64,000 nucleotides of DNA. It comes from Streptomyces nigrescens. GTDB taxonomy: Bacteria; Actinomycetota; Actinomycetes; Streptomycetales; Streptomycetaceae. This document shows, one piece after another, positions 7,306 through 15,611 of the stretch. The stretch spans positions 6,696,001 to 6,760,000 of the forward strand of contig AP026073.1 in the NCBI GenBank assembly GCA_024349765.1, written 5' to 3'. Every line of letters begins with the position of its first letter. The stretch's first letter is position 1. Under the pieces are notes generated by a model that was not told the origin of the DNA, made no database searches, and worked only from the letters and a program-made list of their open reading frames with translations. A program made the position numbers and the translations under genes.

Positions 7306-8517
7306 ATGACGAACCAAAAGCACGGCAAGTGCGCTCATATCGCCATGTTCTCCATCGCCGCCTACGGGCATGTGAACCCGAGCCTCGAAGTGATCCGGGA
7401 GCTCGTCGCCCGAGGGCACCGCGTCACGTACGCGATTCCTCCTCGCTTAAAGGAGGTGGTCGCCGAGACGGGTGCCGAACCGGTCCCGTACCGCACGACC
7501 CTGCCGTCGCCCGACAGCGACCCATCGGCGTGGGGGACCACGCTCCTCGACAACGTCGAGCCGTTCCTGGACGACGCGATCCAGGCGCTGCCGCAACTCA
7601 TCGAGGCGTATCGAGGCGACGAGCCGGATCTCGTGCTGCATGACATCACCTCGTATCCGGCCCGCGTCCTCGCTCACCGCTGGGGCGTGCCCGCGATCTC
7701 CCTCTCGCCGAACCTCGTCGCGTGGGAGGGGTACGAGGAGGAGGTCGCCGAGCCGATGTGGGCGGAGGCCAGGGCGACCGAGCGCGGCAGGGCGTACTAC
7801 GAGAAGTTCACCAACTGGCTCGCGGGGAACGGGATCACGCAGCATCCCGACCCGTTCGTCGGTCGCCCCGGCCGGTCGATCGTGCTCATCCCCAAGGCGC
7901 TGCAGCCGCACGCCGACCGGGTCGACGAGAACGTCCACTCCTTCGTCGGCGCCTGCCAGGGCGACCGTACGGCGCAGGGCGACTGGGAGCGGCCCGCGGA
8001 CGCCGAGCGGGTGCTGCTCGTCTCGCTCGGCTCGTCCTTCACCAAGCAGCCCGATTTCTACCGCGAGTGCGTCAAGGCGTTCGGCGGCCTGCCGGGCTGG
8101 CACGTCGTGCTCCAGGTGGGAAAGCACGTCACCGCCGACGAGCTCGGGGAGCTCCCCGGGAACGTCGAGGTGCACCACTGGGTACCGCAGTTGGCGATCC
8201 TGAAGAAGGCCGACGCCTTCATCACGCACGCCGGCGCAGGAGGCAGCCAGGAGGGCCTGGCCACCGCCACACCGATGGTGGCGGTCCCGCAGGCCGTCGA
8301 CCAGTTCGGCAACGCGGACCTGCTCCAGGGACTCGGCGTGGCCCGCCACCTCCCGATGGACCAGGCGGACGCCGCCACCCTCCGCGCGGCGGTGCTCGCG
8401 CTCGTCGCCGATCCGGAGGTGGGACGCCGCCTCGCGGCCGTACAGCGGGAGATGGCCACCGAGGGCGGCACCCGGCGAGCGGCTGACCTCATCGAGGCCG
8501 AATTGCCCGCCGGGTAA
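7306..8517 (+). CDS. mgt: Macrolide glycosyltransferase (OleD/Mgt type)
   Basis: A 403-residue GT-B fold, GT1-family enzyme that is very close in sequence to Streptomyces OleD and Mgt. These enzymes transfer glucose from UDP-glucose to the 2'-OH of macrolide desosamine, inactivating the drug. The catalytic histidine is His22 in [21 protein letters not shown]; the partner acid is in [16 protein letters not shown]; the donor-binding C-domain block is [21 protein letters not shown] followed by [10 protein letters not shown]. Codon 48 (7447-7449) is TTA, so translation should depend on the bldA tRNA and be favoured late in growth. It stands alone; no macrolide cluster is visible, so a self-resistance or xenobiotic-defence role is inferred. 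Confidence 0.93.
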   Translation: MTNQKHGKCAHIAMFSIAAYGHVNPSLEVIRELVARGHRVTYAIPPRLKEVVAETGAEPVPYRTTLPSPDSDPSAWGTTLLDNVEPFLDDAIQALPQLIEAYRGDEPDLVLHDITSYPARVLAHRWGVPAISLSPNLVAWEGYEEEVAEPMWAEARATERGRAYYEKFTNWLAGNGITQHPDPFVGRPGRSIVLIPKALQPHADRVDENVHSFVGACQGDRTAQGDWERPADAERVLLVSLGSSFTKQPDFYRECVKAFGGLPGWHVVLQVGKHVTADELGELPGNVEVHHWVPQLAILKKADAFITHAGAGGSQEGLATATPMVAVPQAVDQFGNADLLQGLGVARHLPMDQADAATLRAAVLALVADPEVGRRLAAVQREMATEGGTRRAADLIEAELPAG

Positions 8518-8562
8518 GGGCACCAGCAGTAGGTGGAGCAGCGGTTCCCCCCGGCACGGTCG

Positions 8563-9414
8563 CTATGACGGTGGCGGTGCCTGATCGGTCGCCGGGCTGC
8601 CGTCGAAATAGATCACGAGGGTGTGCTCCGGCTGTTCTGCCAGGTGGAAGGCGGTGTAGCGGTAGTCGAGCGGTCCGCGGGTGGGGTGGCGGAGGCGTTT
8701 GTGGCCGCTGTGGCGGAGTTGTAGCTCGTAGTGGGGCCACCAGGTGCGGGCTTCCGGGCTTCGCTCGTGCAGCTCGTCTATCAGGTGGGTGTAGCGCGGG
8801 TCGTCGGGGTGGTGGGTGGAGAGGGTGCGGAGGCGGGCGAGGAGGGCGCGGGCCTCGGGTTCCCAGTCGACCAGGACCTCGCGGGCCGCGGGTTCGAGGA
8901 AGACCCAACGGACCAGGTTGGGCGGGCGGTTGGCCTCGGCGGTGGGGTGCGGGGAGAAGAGGTGGGGGAAGAGCTGGGCGGCGGCCTGGTTGTGGCTGAG
9001 CACGTCGTAGTTGCCGGCGATGAGGTACGCCGGGTGCGGCTGCAGGAGGAGGGGGACGGCTGCCGCCTCGGCGGTGAGGGGTTCGGGGTGCCCGGCCTCG
9101 GGGGCGGGGGTGTGGCCGGCGAGGTGGAAGAGGTGGTCGCGCTCGTGCCGGTCGAGCCGCAGTGCCGCGGCGAGGGCGTTCAGCACCTGCTCGGAGGCGC
9201 GGATCTCGCGGCCTTGCTCCAGGTACGTGTACCAGGTGGCGCTGATACCGGCGAGCAGGGCGAGTTCTTCCCGGCGGAGTCCCGGGGTTCGGCGGCGGCC
9301 GGTCCGTGGCAGGCCGACATCGTCCGGGGTGAGGCGCTCCCGGCGGGTGCGCAGGAACGTGCCGAGTTGGCGACGTAGCGGGTCCGGCTGCTGCTTCGGC
9401 TGCTGCTTCGGCAT
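8563..9414 (-). CDS. XRE-family regulator with MmyB-like ligand-binding domain
   Basis: A 283-residue regulator. The N-terminal helix-turn-helix (LGTFLRTRRERLTPDDVGLP, then TPGLRREELALLAGISATWY and TYLEQGREIRASEQVLNALA, about residues 17-85) is the XRE type. The C-terminal two thirds (HPAYLIAGNYDVLSHNQAAA, VDWEPEARALLARLR) is the MmyB-like, PAS-related domain that binds fatty-acid-like ligands in related proteins. Such regulators usually control an adjacent divergent oxidoreductase gene, and here a short-chain dehydrogenase is divergent. The 240-bp gap holds a five-copy 17-bp repeat and a separate dyad. Confidence 0.88.
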   Translation of the reverse strand: MPKQQPKQQPDPLRRQLGTFLRTRRERLTPDDVGLPRTGRRRTPGLRREELALLAGISATWYTYLEQGREIRASEQVLNALAAALRLDRHERDHLFHLAGHTPAPEAGHPEPLTAEAAAVPLLLQPHPAYLIAGNYDVLSHNQAAAQLFPHLFSPHPTAEANRPPNLVRWVFLEPAAREVLVDWEPEARALLARLRTLSTHHPDDPRYTHLIDELHERSPEARTWWPHYELQLRHSGHKRLRHPTRGPLDYRYTAFHLAEQPEHTLVIYFDGSPATDQAPPPS

Positions 9415-9424
9415 GGGTGTGGCA

Positions 9425-9510
9425 CCTCTCGGTTACGGGTGCCTCTCGATTGCGGGCGCCTCTCGGTTGCGGGTCCCTCTCGGTTGCGAGGTGCCTCTCG
9501 GTTACCGGCA
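9425..9510. repeat. Five tandem 17-bp repeats upstream of the XRE gene
   Basis: Five consecutive units of CCTCTCGGTTGCGGGTG type start at 9425, 9442, 9459, 9476 and 9494. The core CCTCTCGGTT is kept in four copies and changed by one base in the second; the spacing is 17,17,17,18 bp. The array begins 10 bp upstream of the XRE start codon. It could be a cooperative operator for the regulator or a simple slippage array. Confidence 0.7.
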
Positions 9511-9551
9511 CCTGCCCCTCGTGCAGCGCTTCTCGCCCTCGCATGGCACCG

Positions 9552-9584
9552 CTGGTTCCAGAATAAGTGCGTTCTGGATACCAG
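9552..9584. promoter_or_regulatory. Two-tier inverted repeat, candidate operator of the dehydrogenase gene
   Basis: CCAGAA (9558-9563) and TTCTGG (9572-9577) form perfect arms around an 8-bp spacer. They are nested within CTGGT (9552-9556) and ACCAG (9580-9584). It lies about 70 bp before the dehydrogenase ATG and on the far side of the repeat array from the XRE gene. An operator role is inferred from symmetry only. Confidence 0.55.
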
Positions 9585-9654
9585 GGTGAGCGCCTTTCAG
9601 ACTGACGTGGTGGCCGGGCAACGGGCCCGGTCCCGTACGGCAGGGGAGGAGACC

Positions 9655-10392
9655 ATGTCCGGTATCGAGGGGAAAGTCGTGGCGATCACGGGGGCCAGCA
9701 GCGGCATCGGGGAGGCGACCGCGTTGCTGCTTGCCGAGCGGGGGGCGCGGCTCGTGTTGGGGGCGCGTCGGTCGGAGCGGCTGGCGGAGCTCGTGGGTCG
9801 GATCGCGGCGGCGGGGAGCGTGGCCGTGCGGATCCGTACCGACGTGACCCGGCGGGAGGATCTGAAGGCCCTGGTCGCGCTGGCAGTTGAGCGCTTCGGG
9901 CGGCTCGACGTACTCGTCGGCAACGCCGGGGTCGGGACGATCTCGCCGCTCGACGATCTGCGGGTCGAGGAGTGGGATCACATGGTCGATGTGAATGTGA
10001 AGGGGGTGCTGCACGGGATCGGCGCCGCGCTCCCGGTCTTCCGGGCACAGGGCAGCGGGCACTTCGTCACCACCGCCTCCACGGCTGCGTTTCGCGTCGT
10101 GCCGGCCATGGCGGTCTACGCCGGTACCAAGTTCGCGGTCCGGGCGATCTGCGAGGGGCTGCGCCAGGAAGCAGGCGGGGCGCTGCGGGTGACCACCGTC
10201 TCCCCCGGCCCCATCGCGACGGACTTCGCCGAGGCGTCGACCAACAGCCGGGTACGGGCCGAGATCACGGCGATGCGGGACCGTCTCGCCATCCCGCCCG
10301 ACGCGATCGCCCGGGCCATCGCGTTCGCCATCGAGCAGCCCGCGGAGGTCGACGTGAACGAGGTCGTGGTGCGGCCCACCGCGCAAGGCTAG
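9655..10392 (+). CDS. Short-chain dehydrogenase/reductase
   Basis: A 245-residue classical SDR. The NADP-binding motif is TGASSGIG (residues 12-19), followed by NAG (about 88-90), the catalytic serine in VTTASTAAF (about 140), and the Tyr/Lys pair in YAGTKFAVRAICEGLRQE (about 155-159). PGPIATDF follows. It most resembles the serine/threonine-dehydrogenase-like SDR group, but the substrate cannot be deduced. ATG 9655 follows GGGGAGGA. It is divergent from the XRE regulator that probably controls it. Confidence 0.9.
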   Translation: MSGIEGKVVAITGASSGIGEATALLLAERGARLVLGARRSERLAELVGRIAAAGSVAVRIRTDVTRREDLKALVALAVERFGRLDVLVGNAGVGTISPLDDLRVEEWDHMVDVNVKGVLHGIGAALPVFRAQGSGHFVTTASTAAFRVVPAMAVYAGTKFAVRAICEGLRQEAGGALRVTTVSPGPIATDFAEASTNSRVRAEITAMRDRLAIPPDAIARAIAFAIEQPAEVDVNEVVVRPTAQG

Positions 10393-10446
10393 CGTCCGTG
10401 GAGGGGCTCGGGGACGTGTGCGTGGGACCAACTCGCGGCTGCCTGT

Positions 10447-10513
10447 GCCGACTTCGCCGGAGTTCTTGCGTATCTTCGCTGGATACGCCGACTTCGTCGG
10501 GGTTCTCGCGTAT
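10447..10513. repeat. 27-bp imperfect direct repeat, period 40 bp, before the endonuclease gene
   Basis: The stretch beginning GCCGACTTCGCCGGAGTTCT at 10447-10473 recurs at 10487-10513 with three substitutions in 27 positions. The period of 40 bp is close to four helical turns. It ends about 42 bp before the endonuclease ATG, so it may be a regulatory site or an accidental duplication. Confidence 0.6.
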
Positions 10514-10555
10514 GCGTGCGGGGCGGCGGTGGGGCGCGTCCTACAGTCGGCTGTC

Positions 10556-11461
10556 ATGGACTGGATCGAGCGGGTGGGGAAACTGCGGCAGTGGTCGCGG
10601 AACGGGGCCCGGGCGCCGCACAAGCCGTTGTTGATGTTGTACGCGCTGGGGCGGTTCCGGCGGCAGCCCGACGGGGTCATGCGGTACTCGGATGTGGAGC
10701 AGGATCTGCGGGATCTGCTGGCGGACTACGGGCCGGCGCATCAGACGTCGCCGGCGTATCCGTTTCACCATCTGGTGAGTGACGGGGTGTGGGAGGTCCG
10801 GACGGACAGCGGGGCGGGGAGTCCGGGGACCGGGGTGCAGGTGTTGCGGGAGAGCGGGGCGCGGGGGCAGTTCGTGCCCGGGTTGCGGTCCGCGTTGTCC
10901 GAGGACCCCGCTCTGCTCGGGCGGCTGGCGCAGGTGTTGCTGGACGTTCATTTTCCGCCGTCGATTCATGGGGACATCGCTGCCGCGGTGGGGCTCGATC
11001 TGGAAACGGGTGGTGGGGTGGTGCTGCCCGGCGGCGGTGCGAGGTCCGGCCGGCGGCGGGCGGAGGAGCTGCGCAGGCAGGTGCTGATCGCCTACGAATA
11101 CCGTTGCGCCTTCTGCGGGTTCGACGGGGCGATGGGGCGGGTGCCGGTGGGGCTGGAGGCGGCCCATGTGCGGTGGTGGGCGTTCCAGGGGCCGGATGAC
11201 CTCGCGAACTGTCTGTGTCTGTGCTCGCTGCACCACAAGCTGTTCGACCGGGGGGTACTGGGGTTGGACCCGGGGCGGCGGATCACCGTTTCCCGGGAGT
11301 TCGTGGGGCGGAGCGGCGCGGCGAAGGGGCAGGTGCTGGACCTCACGGGGCGGACGCTGATCGGTCCGCAGGGCGGGAGTGAGCGGGTCGCGGGCGAGCA
11401 CATCGCGTGGCACACGGCGCAGGTTTTTCGCGGCCGACCGCGCGTTCCGGAGTGTGTGTGA
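10556..11461 (+). CDS. Phosphorothioate-DNA-dependent type IV restriction endonuclease (SBD-HNH, SprMcrA-like)
   Basis: A 301-residue protein matching the streptomycete family that binds sulfur-modified (phosphorothioate) DNA and cuts nearby. The N-terminal sulfur-binding-type domain covers MDWIERVGKLRQWSRNGARA, PHKPLLMLYALGRF, SPAYPFHHLVSDGVWEVRT and VLLDVHFPPSIHGD. The C-terminal HNH domain has CAFCG, LEAAHVRWWAFQGPDDLANC and CSLHHKLFDRGVLGLD. It would restrict incoming dnd-modified DNA; no dnd genes are present here, consistent with a host that lacks the modification. Leucine codons include many TTG, unlike its neighbours, suggesting acquisition. ATG 10556 marks the start of homology. Confidence 0.85.
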   Translation: MDWIERVGKLRQWSRNGARAPHKPLLMLYALGRFRRQPDGVMRYSDVEQDLRDLLADYGPAHQTSPAYPFHHLVSDGVWEVRTDSGAGSPGTGVQVLRESGARGQFVPGLRSALSEDPALLGRLAQVLLDVHFPPSIHGDIAAAVGLDLETGGGVVLPGGGARSGRRRAEELRRQVLIAYEYRCAFCGFDGAMGRVPVGLEAAHVRWWAFQGPDDLANCLCLCSLHHKLFDRGVLGLDPGRRITVSREFVGRSGAAKGQVLDLTGRTLIGPQGGSERVAGEHIAWHTAQVFRGRPRVPECV

Positions 11462-11579
11462 GGGGCGTGCGCGTGCGGGGCGTGCGCGTGCGGGAGTGGG
11501 CCTGAGGCAGTGGGACTGAGGCAGTGGGACTGAGGCGGTGGGGCTGAGGGAGTGGGCCTCAAGTCTGAGGGAGGGGGCC
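11462..11579. repeat. Short tandem repeats between convergent genes
   Basis: GGGGCGTGCGCGTGCG-type units (about 11462-11492) are followed by four to five units of GTGGGACTGAGGCA type (about 11495-11560). The array separates the endonuclease gene from the convergent DUF2786 gene. No hairpin terminator is evident. Confidence 0.55.
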
Positions 11580-13052
11580 TTACTCCCCCTGCAACCGTGC
11601 CCGGTCCGCCGCTGCCCGTCCCTGGTGCCAGCCGGCCGCGTCGCGGATGCCGCGGAGGCGGACCGGGGCGGTGTCCGGGAAGAGGGCGCCGGTGGTTTCC
11701 TCGACGGCGAGTTCGCGGGCGGCGAGGACGGGGAGGAGGTCCGGGGCGGTGGTGGCGGACTCGGCGGTGACGGCCGCCGTGGCGGCCGCGGTCGCCGCGG
11801 CGAGCCGGTCGCGGATGCGGTCCGCGTACGCCACGAGGAAGGTCTGGCGGAAGTCCCGGGTACGGCGGGCGCGGCCGCGGGCGTGGTGGTCGTCGCCGGC
11901 GCGGTTCATGGCCGTGGTGGCCTGCAACAGCAGCGAGGTGTAGAGCAGTTCGGCCGCCTCCAGGTCGGGCGGGAAGCCGACGACCGTGGAGAAGCCGGCC
12001 TCGGCGGCCCAGACGGCCTGGCAGCGGTTGGCGGCCGCGACCGCGTCCAGGAGCAGCGCCTTGGCCTGTTCGTACGGGCCCTCGATGCCGATGCGGACCG
12101 CCGACGGGCCGCCGGCCGGGCCGCCCGCGGCGCCGGGTCCGCCGGCCAGCAGCGCCTCGTCGATGCTGTGCCGGGCCATCAGCTCCTGCGCCTTGGCGGA
12201 GAGCGCCTCGGCCTCCTCGGCGTAGGTCGTCGCCTCGGCCTTGGCGAGCAGGGCGCGGATCCGGCCGAGCGCCCGGGAGGCGGCGGTGCGGGCGGTGCCC
12301 GCCGGGGAGCCGGCGGGCGGGGCGGACGGTGGCGGGGGCGGCGGCAGCGGGGTGATGCGGGGCAGCCGGGCGAGCAGGCGCAGCGCCGCCAGGACGGCGT
12401 AGGCGGCCTCGAAGCGGGAGGTGCGGCCGCGCCGGGCGAGGGCGTCCAGGTAGCCGCGGTCGCCGTCCCACCAGACGTCGGCGCCGAGCCGGCTCAGCTG
12501 CTCCTGCCAGCGGGGATCGCCTCCGGGACCGGTCCCGGACGTGTTGCCACCGCGGCCACGGACCGGCCGGGCGGCCTCGGCCGCGATGGCGTCCACGACG
12601 ATCGCGACGGGCGTGGGGCCGTCGGCCTCCCGGCGGACGATGCGTTCCAGGTCGGCGGGGTGCCAGCCGCCCGCCCAGCACTGCCGTACGGCCGCGACGG
12701 CGGCCGCGACCAGCGCCGCGCTCACCGCCTCCGGGCCTGACTCCGATCCGACGTTCCGTCCGGCATTCGGCCCGGCGTTCCGTCCGGCACTCCGCCCGGA
12801 ATGCGGCCCGGCCCCCGGTCCCGCCTCCGGTCCCGGCTTCCCTCCTGACGGCGGTCCTGTCTGCGGTCCTGCCGGCGGTCCTGCCGGCGGTGCGGGCTCG
12901 GCGGCGGCCAGGATCGAGGCGCCCGCCTCGATGGCGTCCTCGGACGCGGTGCCGTCGGGCGCGTAACGGACCCGGCCCAGCACCTCGGCGACCAGCTCTT
13001 CGGCCGCCTGGGGCCGCGGCCCGCCGCGTCCTCTGTTTCCGCGCTCGCTCAC
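11580..13052 (-). CDS. DUF2786-domain protein
   Basis: A 490-residue protein. The DUF2786 signature is RIRALLAKAEATTYAEEAEA followed by LSAKAQELMARHSIDEALL (about residues 270-310). It is followed by an alpha-helical region (LLYTSLLLQATTAMNRAGDD, then RDFRQTFLVAYADRIRDRLA) found in many actinobacterial paralogs. Between the helical N-terminus and the middle domain lies a Gly/Pro/Asn linker of repeated GPNAGRN-type units (about 55-105). DUF2786 has no proven function; phage- and DNA-associated roles are guessed in related proteins. It shares a short gap with the HxlR gene upstream in the same direction. Confidence 0.8.
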   Translation of the reverse strand: MSERGNRGRGGPRPQAAEELVAEVLGRVRYAPDGTASEDAIEAGASILAAAEPAPPAGPPAGPQTGPPSGGKPGPEAGPGAGPHSGRSAGRNAGPNAGRNVGSESGPEAVSAALVAAAVAAVRQCWAGGWHPADLERIVRREADGPTPVAIVVDAIAAEAARPVRGRGGNTSGTGPGGDPRWQEQLSRLGADVWWDGDRGYLDALARRGRTSRFEAAYAVLAALRLLARLPRITPLPPPPPPSAPPAGSPAGTARTAASRALGRIRALLAKAEATTYAEEAEALSAKAQELMARHSIDEALLAGGPGAAGGPAGGPSAVRIGIEGPYEQAKALLLDAVAAANRCQAVWAAEAGFSTVVGFPPDLEAAELLYTSLLLQATTAMNRAGDDHHARGRARRTRDFRQTFLVAYADRIRDRLAAATAAATAAVTAESATTAPDLLPVLAARELAVEETTGALFPDTAPVRLRGIRDAAGWHQGRAAADRARLQGE

Positions 13053-13056
13053 CCGT

Positions 13057-13461
13057 TCACTCTACGGAGGTGCCGGGCGGAGCCGTGCCCCGGTGGCCGG
13101 CGGTGGCCGCTCCCCAGTCCCAGAGGGACTGCAGGACGGGGCCCAACGCGCGGCCCCGCTCCGTGAGTTCGTAGCGGACGGTGGACGGCCAGCCGGCGGT
13201 GCGGTCGCGGTGTGCCACGCCGTCGGCGACGAGCTGGCCGAGGCGGTCGGTGAGCACCTTGTCGGAGAGCGCGGGGAGGGCGGCGGCGAGCTCGCTGTAG
13301 GTGTGCGGGCCGCGCAGCAGTTCGCGGAGGACGAGCGTGGTCCAGCGGCCGCGGAGCGCGCCGAGCGCGATCTCCACGGGGCAGTCCGGCGACGGCGCGC
13401 GCACCGCTGCCCGGGCGTCGTCGGGCAGGCCGGGCACGTGCCGAACCGTTCGGTGAGTCAC
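13057..13461 (-). CDS. HxlR-family transcriptional regulator
   Basis: A 134-residue HxlR winged-helix protein with the family marks CPVEIALGALRGRWTTLVLR and ELLRGPHTYSELAAALPALS, then KVLTDRLGQLVADGV and VRYELTERGRALGPVLQSLW. HxlR proteins are small dimers that sense electrophiles, often through the Cys near the N-terminus (here in SPDCPVE). GTG 13461 is chosen because AGGAGG lies 7 nt upstream; the longer frame has no ribosome-binding site. It is divergent from the gene at 13523, which it probably regulates. Confidence 0.85.
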   Translation of the reverse strand: MTHRTVRHVPGLPDDARAAVRAPSPDCPVEIALGALRGRWTTLVLRELLRGPHTYSELAAALPALSDKVLTDRLGQLVADGVAHRDRTAGWPSTVRYELTERGRALGPVLQSLWDWGAATAGHRGTAPPGTSVE

Positions 13462-13522
13462 GAGGGGGCCTCCTAGGGTTGCGCCCGCGATCGCACGGAC
13501 CACCACCGAGGAGGCGACGACC

Positions 13523-14023
13523 GTGCCCATGCCCCACCATTCTGCTCAGCCCGCCACGTCCCCGACCGCCATGTCCCCGTCCGCCCCGTCGCCCACCGCG
13601 CCGGGCACGCCGCCCGCGCTGCCGCGTACGGCCCATGACGTGCCGTACGTCTTCGCGGCGCGGTTCAACGCGGGGGATCCGGACGCGGTGCAGGAGATGT
13701 ATGCGCCGGACGCGGTCTTCGTGCCGCCGGACGGCGTGCCGGCCACCACGTCGGAGGAGATCCGCCGGGCCAACGCCGCCTTTCTCGCGCTCGGCCTGCC
13801 GATCACCGTGCGGCCGCGCCAGGTGCGGGTCGCCGGCGACACCGCGCTCCTCGTCGTCGACTGGGAGCTCGGCGCCGGGGAGGGGGAGGGCGGCGACGGC
13901 GGCGGGGCGCACGACGCCGTGGCCGGCCCGGTGCGCGGGACGGCCACGGACGTGGCCCGGCGGGGGCCGGACGGCTGCTGGCGCTATCTGATCGACAGCC
14001 CCTTCGGCGGCGGCCCGGCCTAG
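13523..14023 (+). CDS. SnoaL/NTF2-like protein
   Basis: A 166-residue protein with an NTF2-like cone fold. YVFAARFNAGDPDAVQEMYA, PDAVFVPPDGVPATTSEEIR and QVRVAGDTALLVVDWEL are the typical strands and helices of DUF4440/SnoaL proteins. The N-terminal 35 residues are Pro/Ser/Thr-rich and probably disordered. An acidic Gly loop (GAGEGEGGDGGG) interrupts the fold near residue 115. The start is GTG 13523 after GAGGAGG (8-nt spacing); ATG 13529 is possible. The function is not predictable. Confidence 0.75.
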   Translation: MPMPHHSAQPATSPTAMSPSAPSPTAPGTPPALPRTAHDVPYVFAARFNAGDPDAVQEMYAPDAVFVPPDGVPATTSEEIRRANAAFLALGLPITVRPRQVRVAGDTALLVVDWELGAGEGEGGDGGGAHDAVAGPVRGTATDVARRGPDGCWRYLIDSPFGGGPA

Positions 14024-14069
14024 TCAGGGCCCCCGGCCCGGTCAGGCCCCGGTACCGCTGTGGTGGCGG

Positions 14070-14150
14070 GTCACTTCACCGCGCCGTCGCTACCGGGCGC
14101 GGTCAGTTCACCGCGCCGTCGCTACCGGGCGCGGTCAGTTCACCGCGCTG
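14070..14150. repeat. 32-bp tandem duplication across the transpeptidase stop codon
   Basis: The unit starting TCAGTTCACCGCGCCGTCGC repeats with a 32-bp period at about 14070 and 14102, and a third, partial copy at 14134 is the real 3' end of the transpeptidase gene. Each copy carries a TCA (minus-strand TGA), so the duplications lie just outside the coding sequence. Confidence 0.7.
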
Positions 14151-15403
14151 CCCGCCACCCACTGCGACCAGTCCATGTTCCAGCCGTTGAGGCCGTTGTC
14201 CGGCTTGATGGTGCGGTCCGGGGAGTTGATCACCCGGACGACGTCGCCGGTCTGGGAGTGGGTGAAGAACCAGGCGCCGTCCGTCTTCGGGTCGTCGGCA
14301 CCCTTGACGTCCTCCAGGCCGATGCAGCCGTGGCTGGTGTTGGCGGTGCCGAAGATGCCCTTGCCCCAGTAGTTGCCGTGGATGAAGGTGCCGGAGGAGG
14401 TCAGGCGCTGGGCGTGCGGGACGTCGGGGATGTCGTACTCGCCCTTGCCGCCCTTCTTCTTGAAGCCGACGGTCGAGCCGTCCATCCGGGTCTGCTTGAA
14501 GCGCTCCGAGATGACCATCTGGCCGTTGTAGGTCGGGTGCTCGGCGCTGCCGGCCGAGATCGGGATGGTCTTGATCGGCCGGCCGTCGCGCACCACGGTC
14601 ATCTCGTGGCTCTTGGTGTCCACGGTGCTGATCTGCGAGTGGCCGACGGTGAAGCTGACGGTCTTGTTCTGGATGCCGGTGACCCCGGGGGACGCCTGGA
14701 CGCCGTCCAGGCCGAGGGTCATGGTGACCTTGGAGTGCGCCTTCCAGTACTCCTGGGGGCGGAAGTCCAGGCGGGTGTCGCTGAACCAGTGGCCGACGAC
14801 CTGCTGGTTGCTGCTCGACGAGACCTTGATCGCGGATTCCACGGCGGCCTTGTTCTTGACCGGCTTGTCGAAGTTGAGCGACACCGGCATGCCGACGCCG
14901 ACGGTCGAGCCGTCCTCCGGCGTGAAGTTCCCGATGAAGCTGTGCGCCGGGGCGACCGTGGTGAAGCGGGTGTTCTCCACCGCCTTGCGGCCCTGGGAGT
15001 CGACCGCGTGGGCGGTGACCTTGTACGTGGTGGAGCGCTGCAGCGGCTGGTTCGGCTGCCAGGAGGTGCCGTCGGCGGAGAGCGTGCCGTCGACGGTGCG
15101 CTGGGAGTCGACCGCGGTCATGGTGACGTCGGTGAGCCTGCCGCCACTGACCGTGACCTTGGAGTCATTGCTGTTGATGCCCGCGTCGGTGGCCCCGTCC
15201 TCGGGCGTGACGGTGATTCTGGCGTCGGAGGCGTCCTTGGCGGCCGCCTCGTCCACCTGCTGGGCATTCTCGTGACGGGTGCTGCCCGCACCGCCACTGC
15301 CTCCGTCAGCCGCATTGCTGCCGCCACACGCCGCCAGCGTGAGTACGCCCCCGAGCAGCGCGGCACTGGCTATGAGGCCCTTGCGGCGCTTGCTGTCCGT
15401 CAT
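14135..15403 (-). CDS. Lipoprotein L,D-transpeptidase (YkuD) with Ig-like domains
   Basis: A 422-residue secreted lipoprotein. The signal peptide ends in the lipobox LTLAACGG (Cys about residue 26), then a Ser/Gly linker, two Ig-like domains (ITVTPEDGATDAGINSNDSK; NFTPEDGSTVGVGMPVSLNF) and the YkuD domain with the catalytic block IHGNYWGKGIFGTANTSHGC followed by IGLEDVKGADD. It forms 3-3 cross-links in peptidoglycan on the outer membrane face and is carbapenem-sensitive as a family. ATG 15403 follows GGAG; upstream ATGs are possible. A Trp-rich tail (GLNGWNMDWSQWVAGSAVN) is typical of actinobacterial Ldt enzymes. Confidence 0.92.
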   Translation of the reverse strand: MTDSKRRKGLIASAALLGGVLTLAACGGSNAADGGSGGAGSTRHENAQQVDEAAAKDASDARITVTPEDGATDAGINSNDSKVTVSGGRLTDVTMTAVDSQRTVDGTLSADGTSWQPNQPLQRSTTYKVTAHAVDSQGRKAVENTRFTTVAPAHSFIGNFTPEDGSTVGVGMPVSLNFDKPVKNKAAVESAIKVSSSSNQQVVGHWFSDTRLDFRPQEYWKAHSKVTMTLGLDGVQASPGVTGIQNKTVSFTVGHSQISTVDTKSHEMTVVRDGRPIKTIPISAGSAEHPTYNGQMVISERFKQTRMDGSTVGFKKKGGKGEYDIPDVPHAQRLTSSGTFIHGNYWGKGIFGTANTSHGCIGLEDVKGADDPKTDGAWFFTHSQTGDVVRVINSPDRTIKPDNGLNGWNMDWSQWVAGSAVN

Positions 15404-15611
15404 CACACGCATCTCCATTGCTACCGGTTTCGCACGTTTTCCCCGAGCGAGGCGCCAACTGAACGCAGGCATATCTGGACGCAGGCATTCCGGCCGACGC
15501 CATAGAAACGCCTTTTCGGTTTCACCCGTTCCAATCCTCCGTGAAGTGTGGGGTAGGACACTTTTGGCCCGGAATCATCACAGAACGTGTGCAGCCGGGA
15601 CAGAAAGGCGA

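Noticed and set aside
9425-9510. CRISPR array
   Set aside because: Units are contiguous with no spacers, only 17 bp long, and no cas genes are present.
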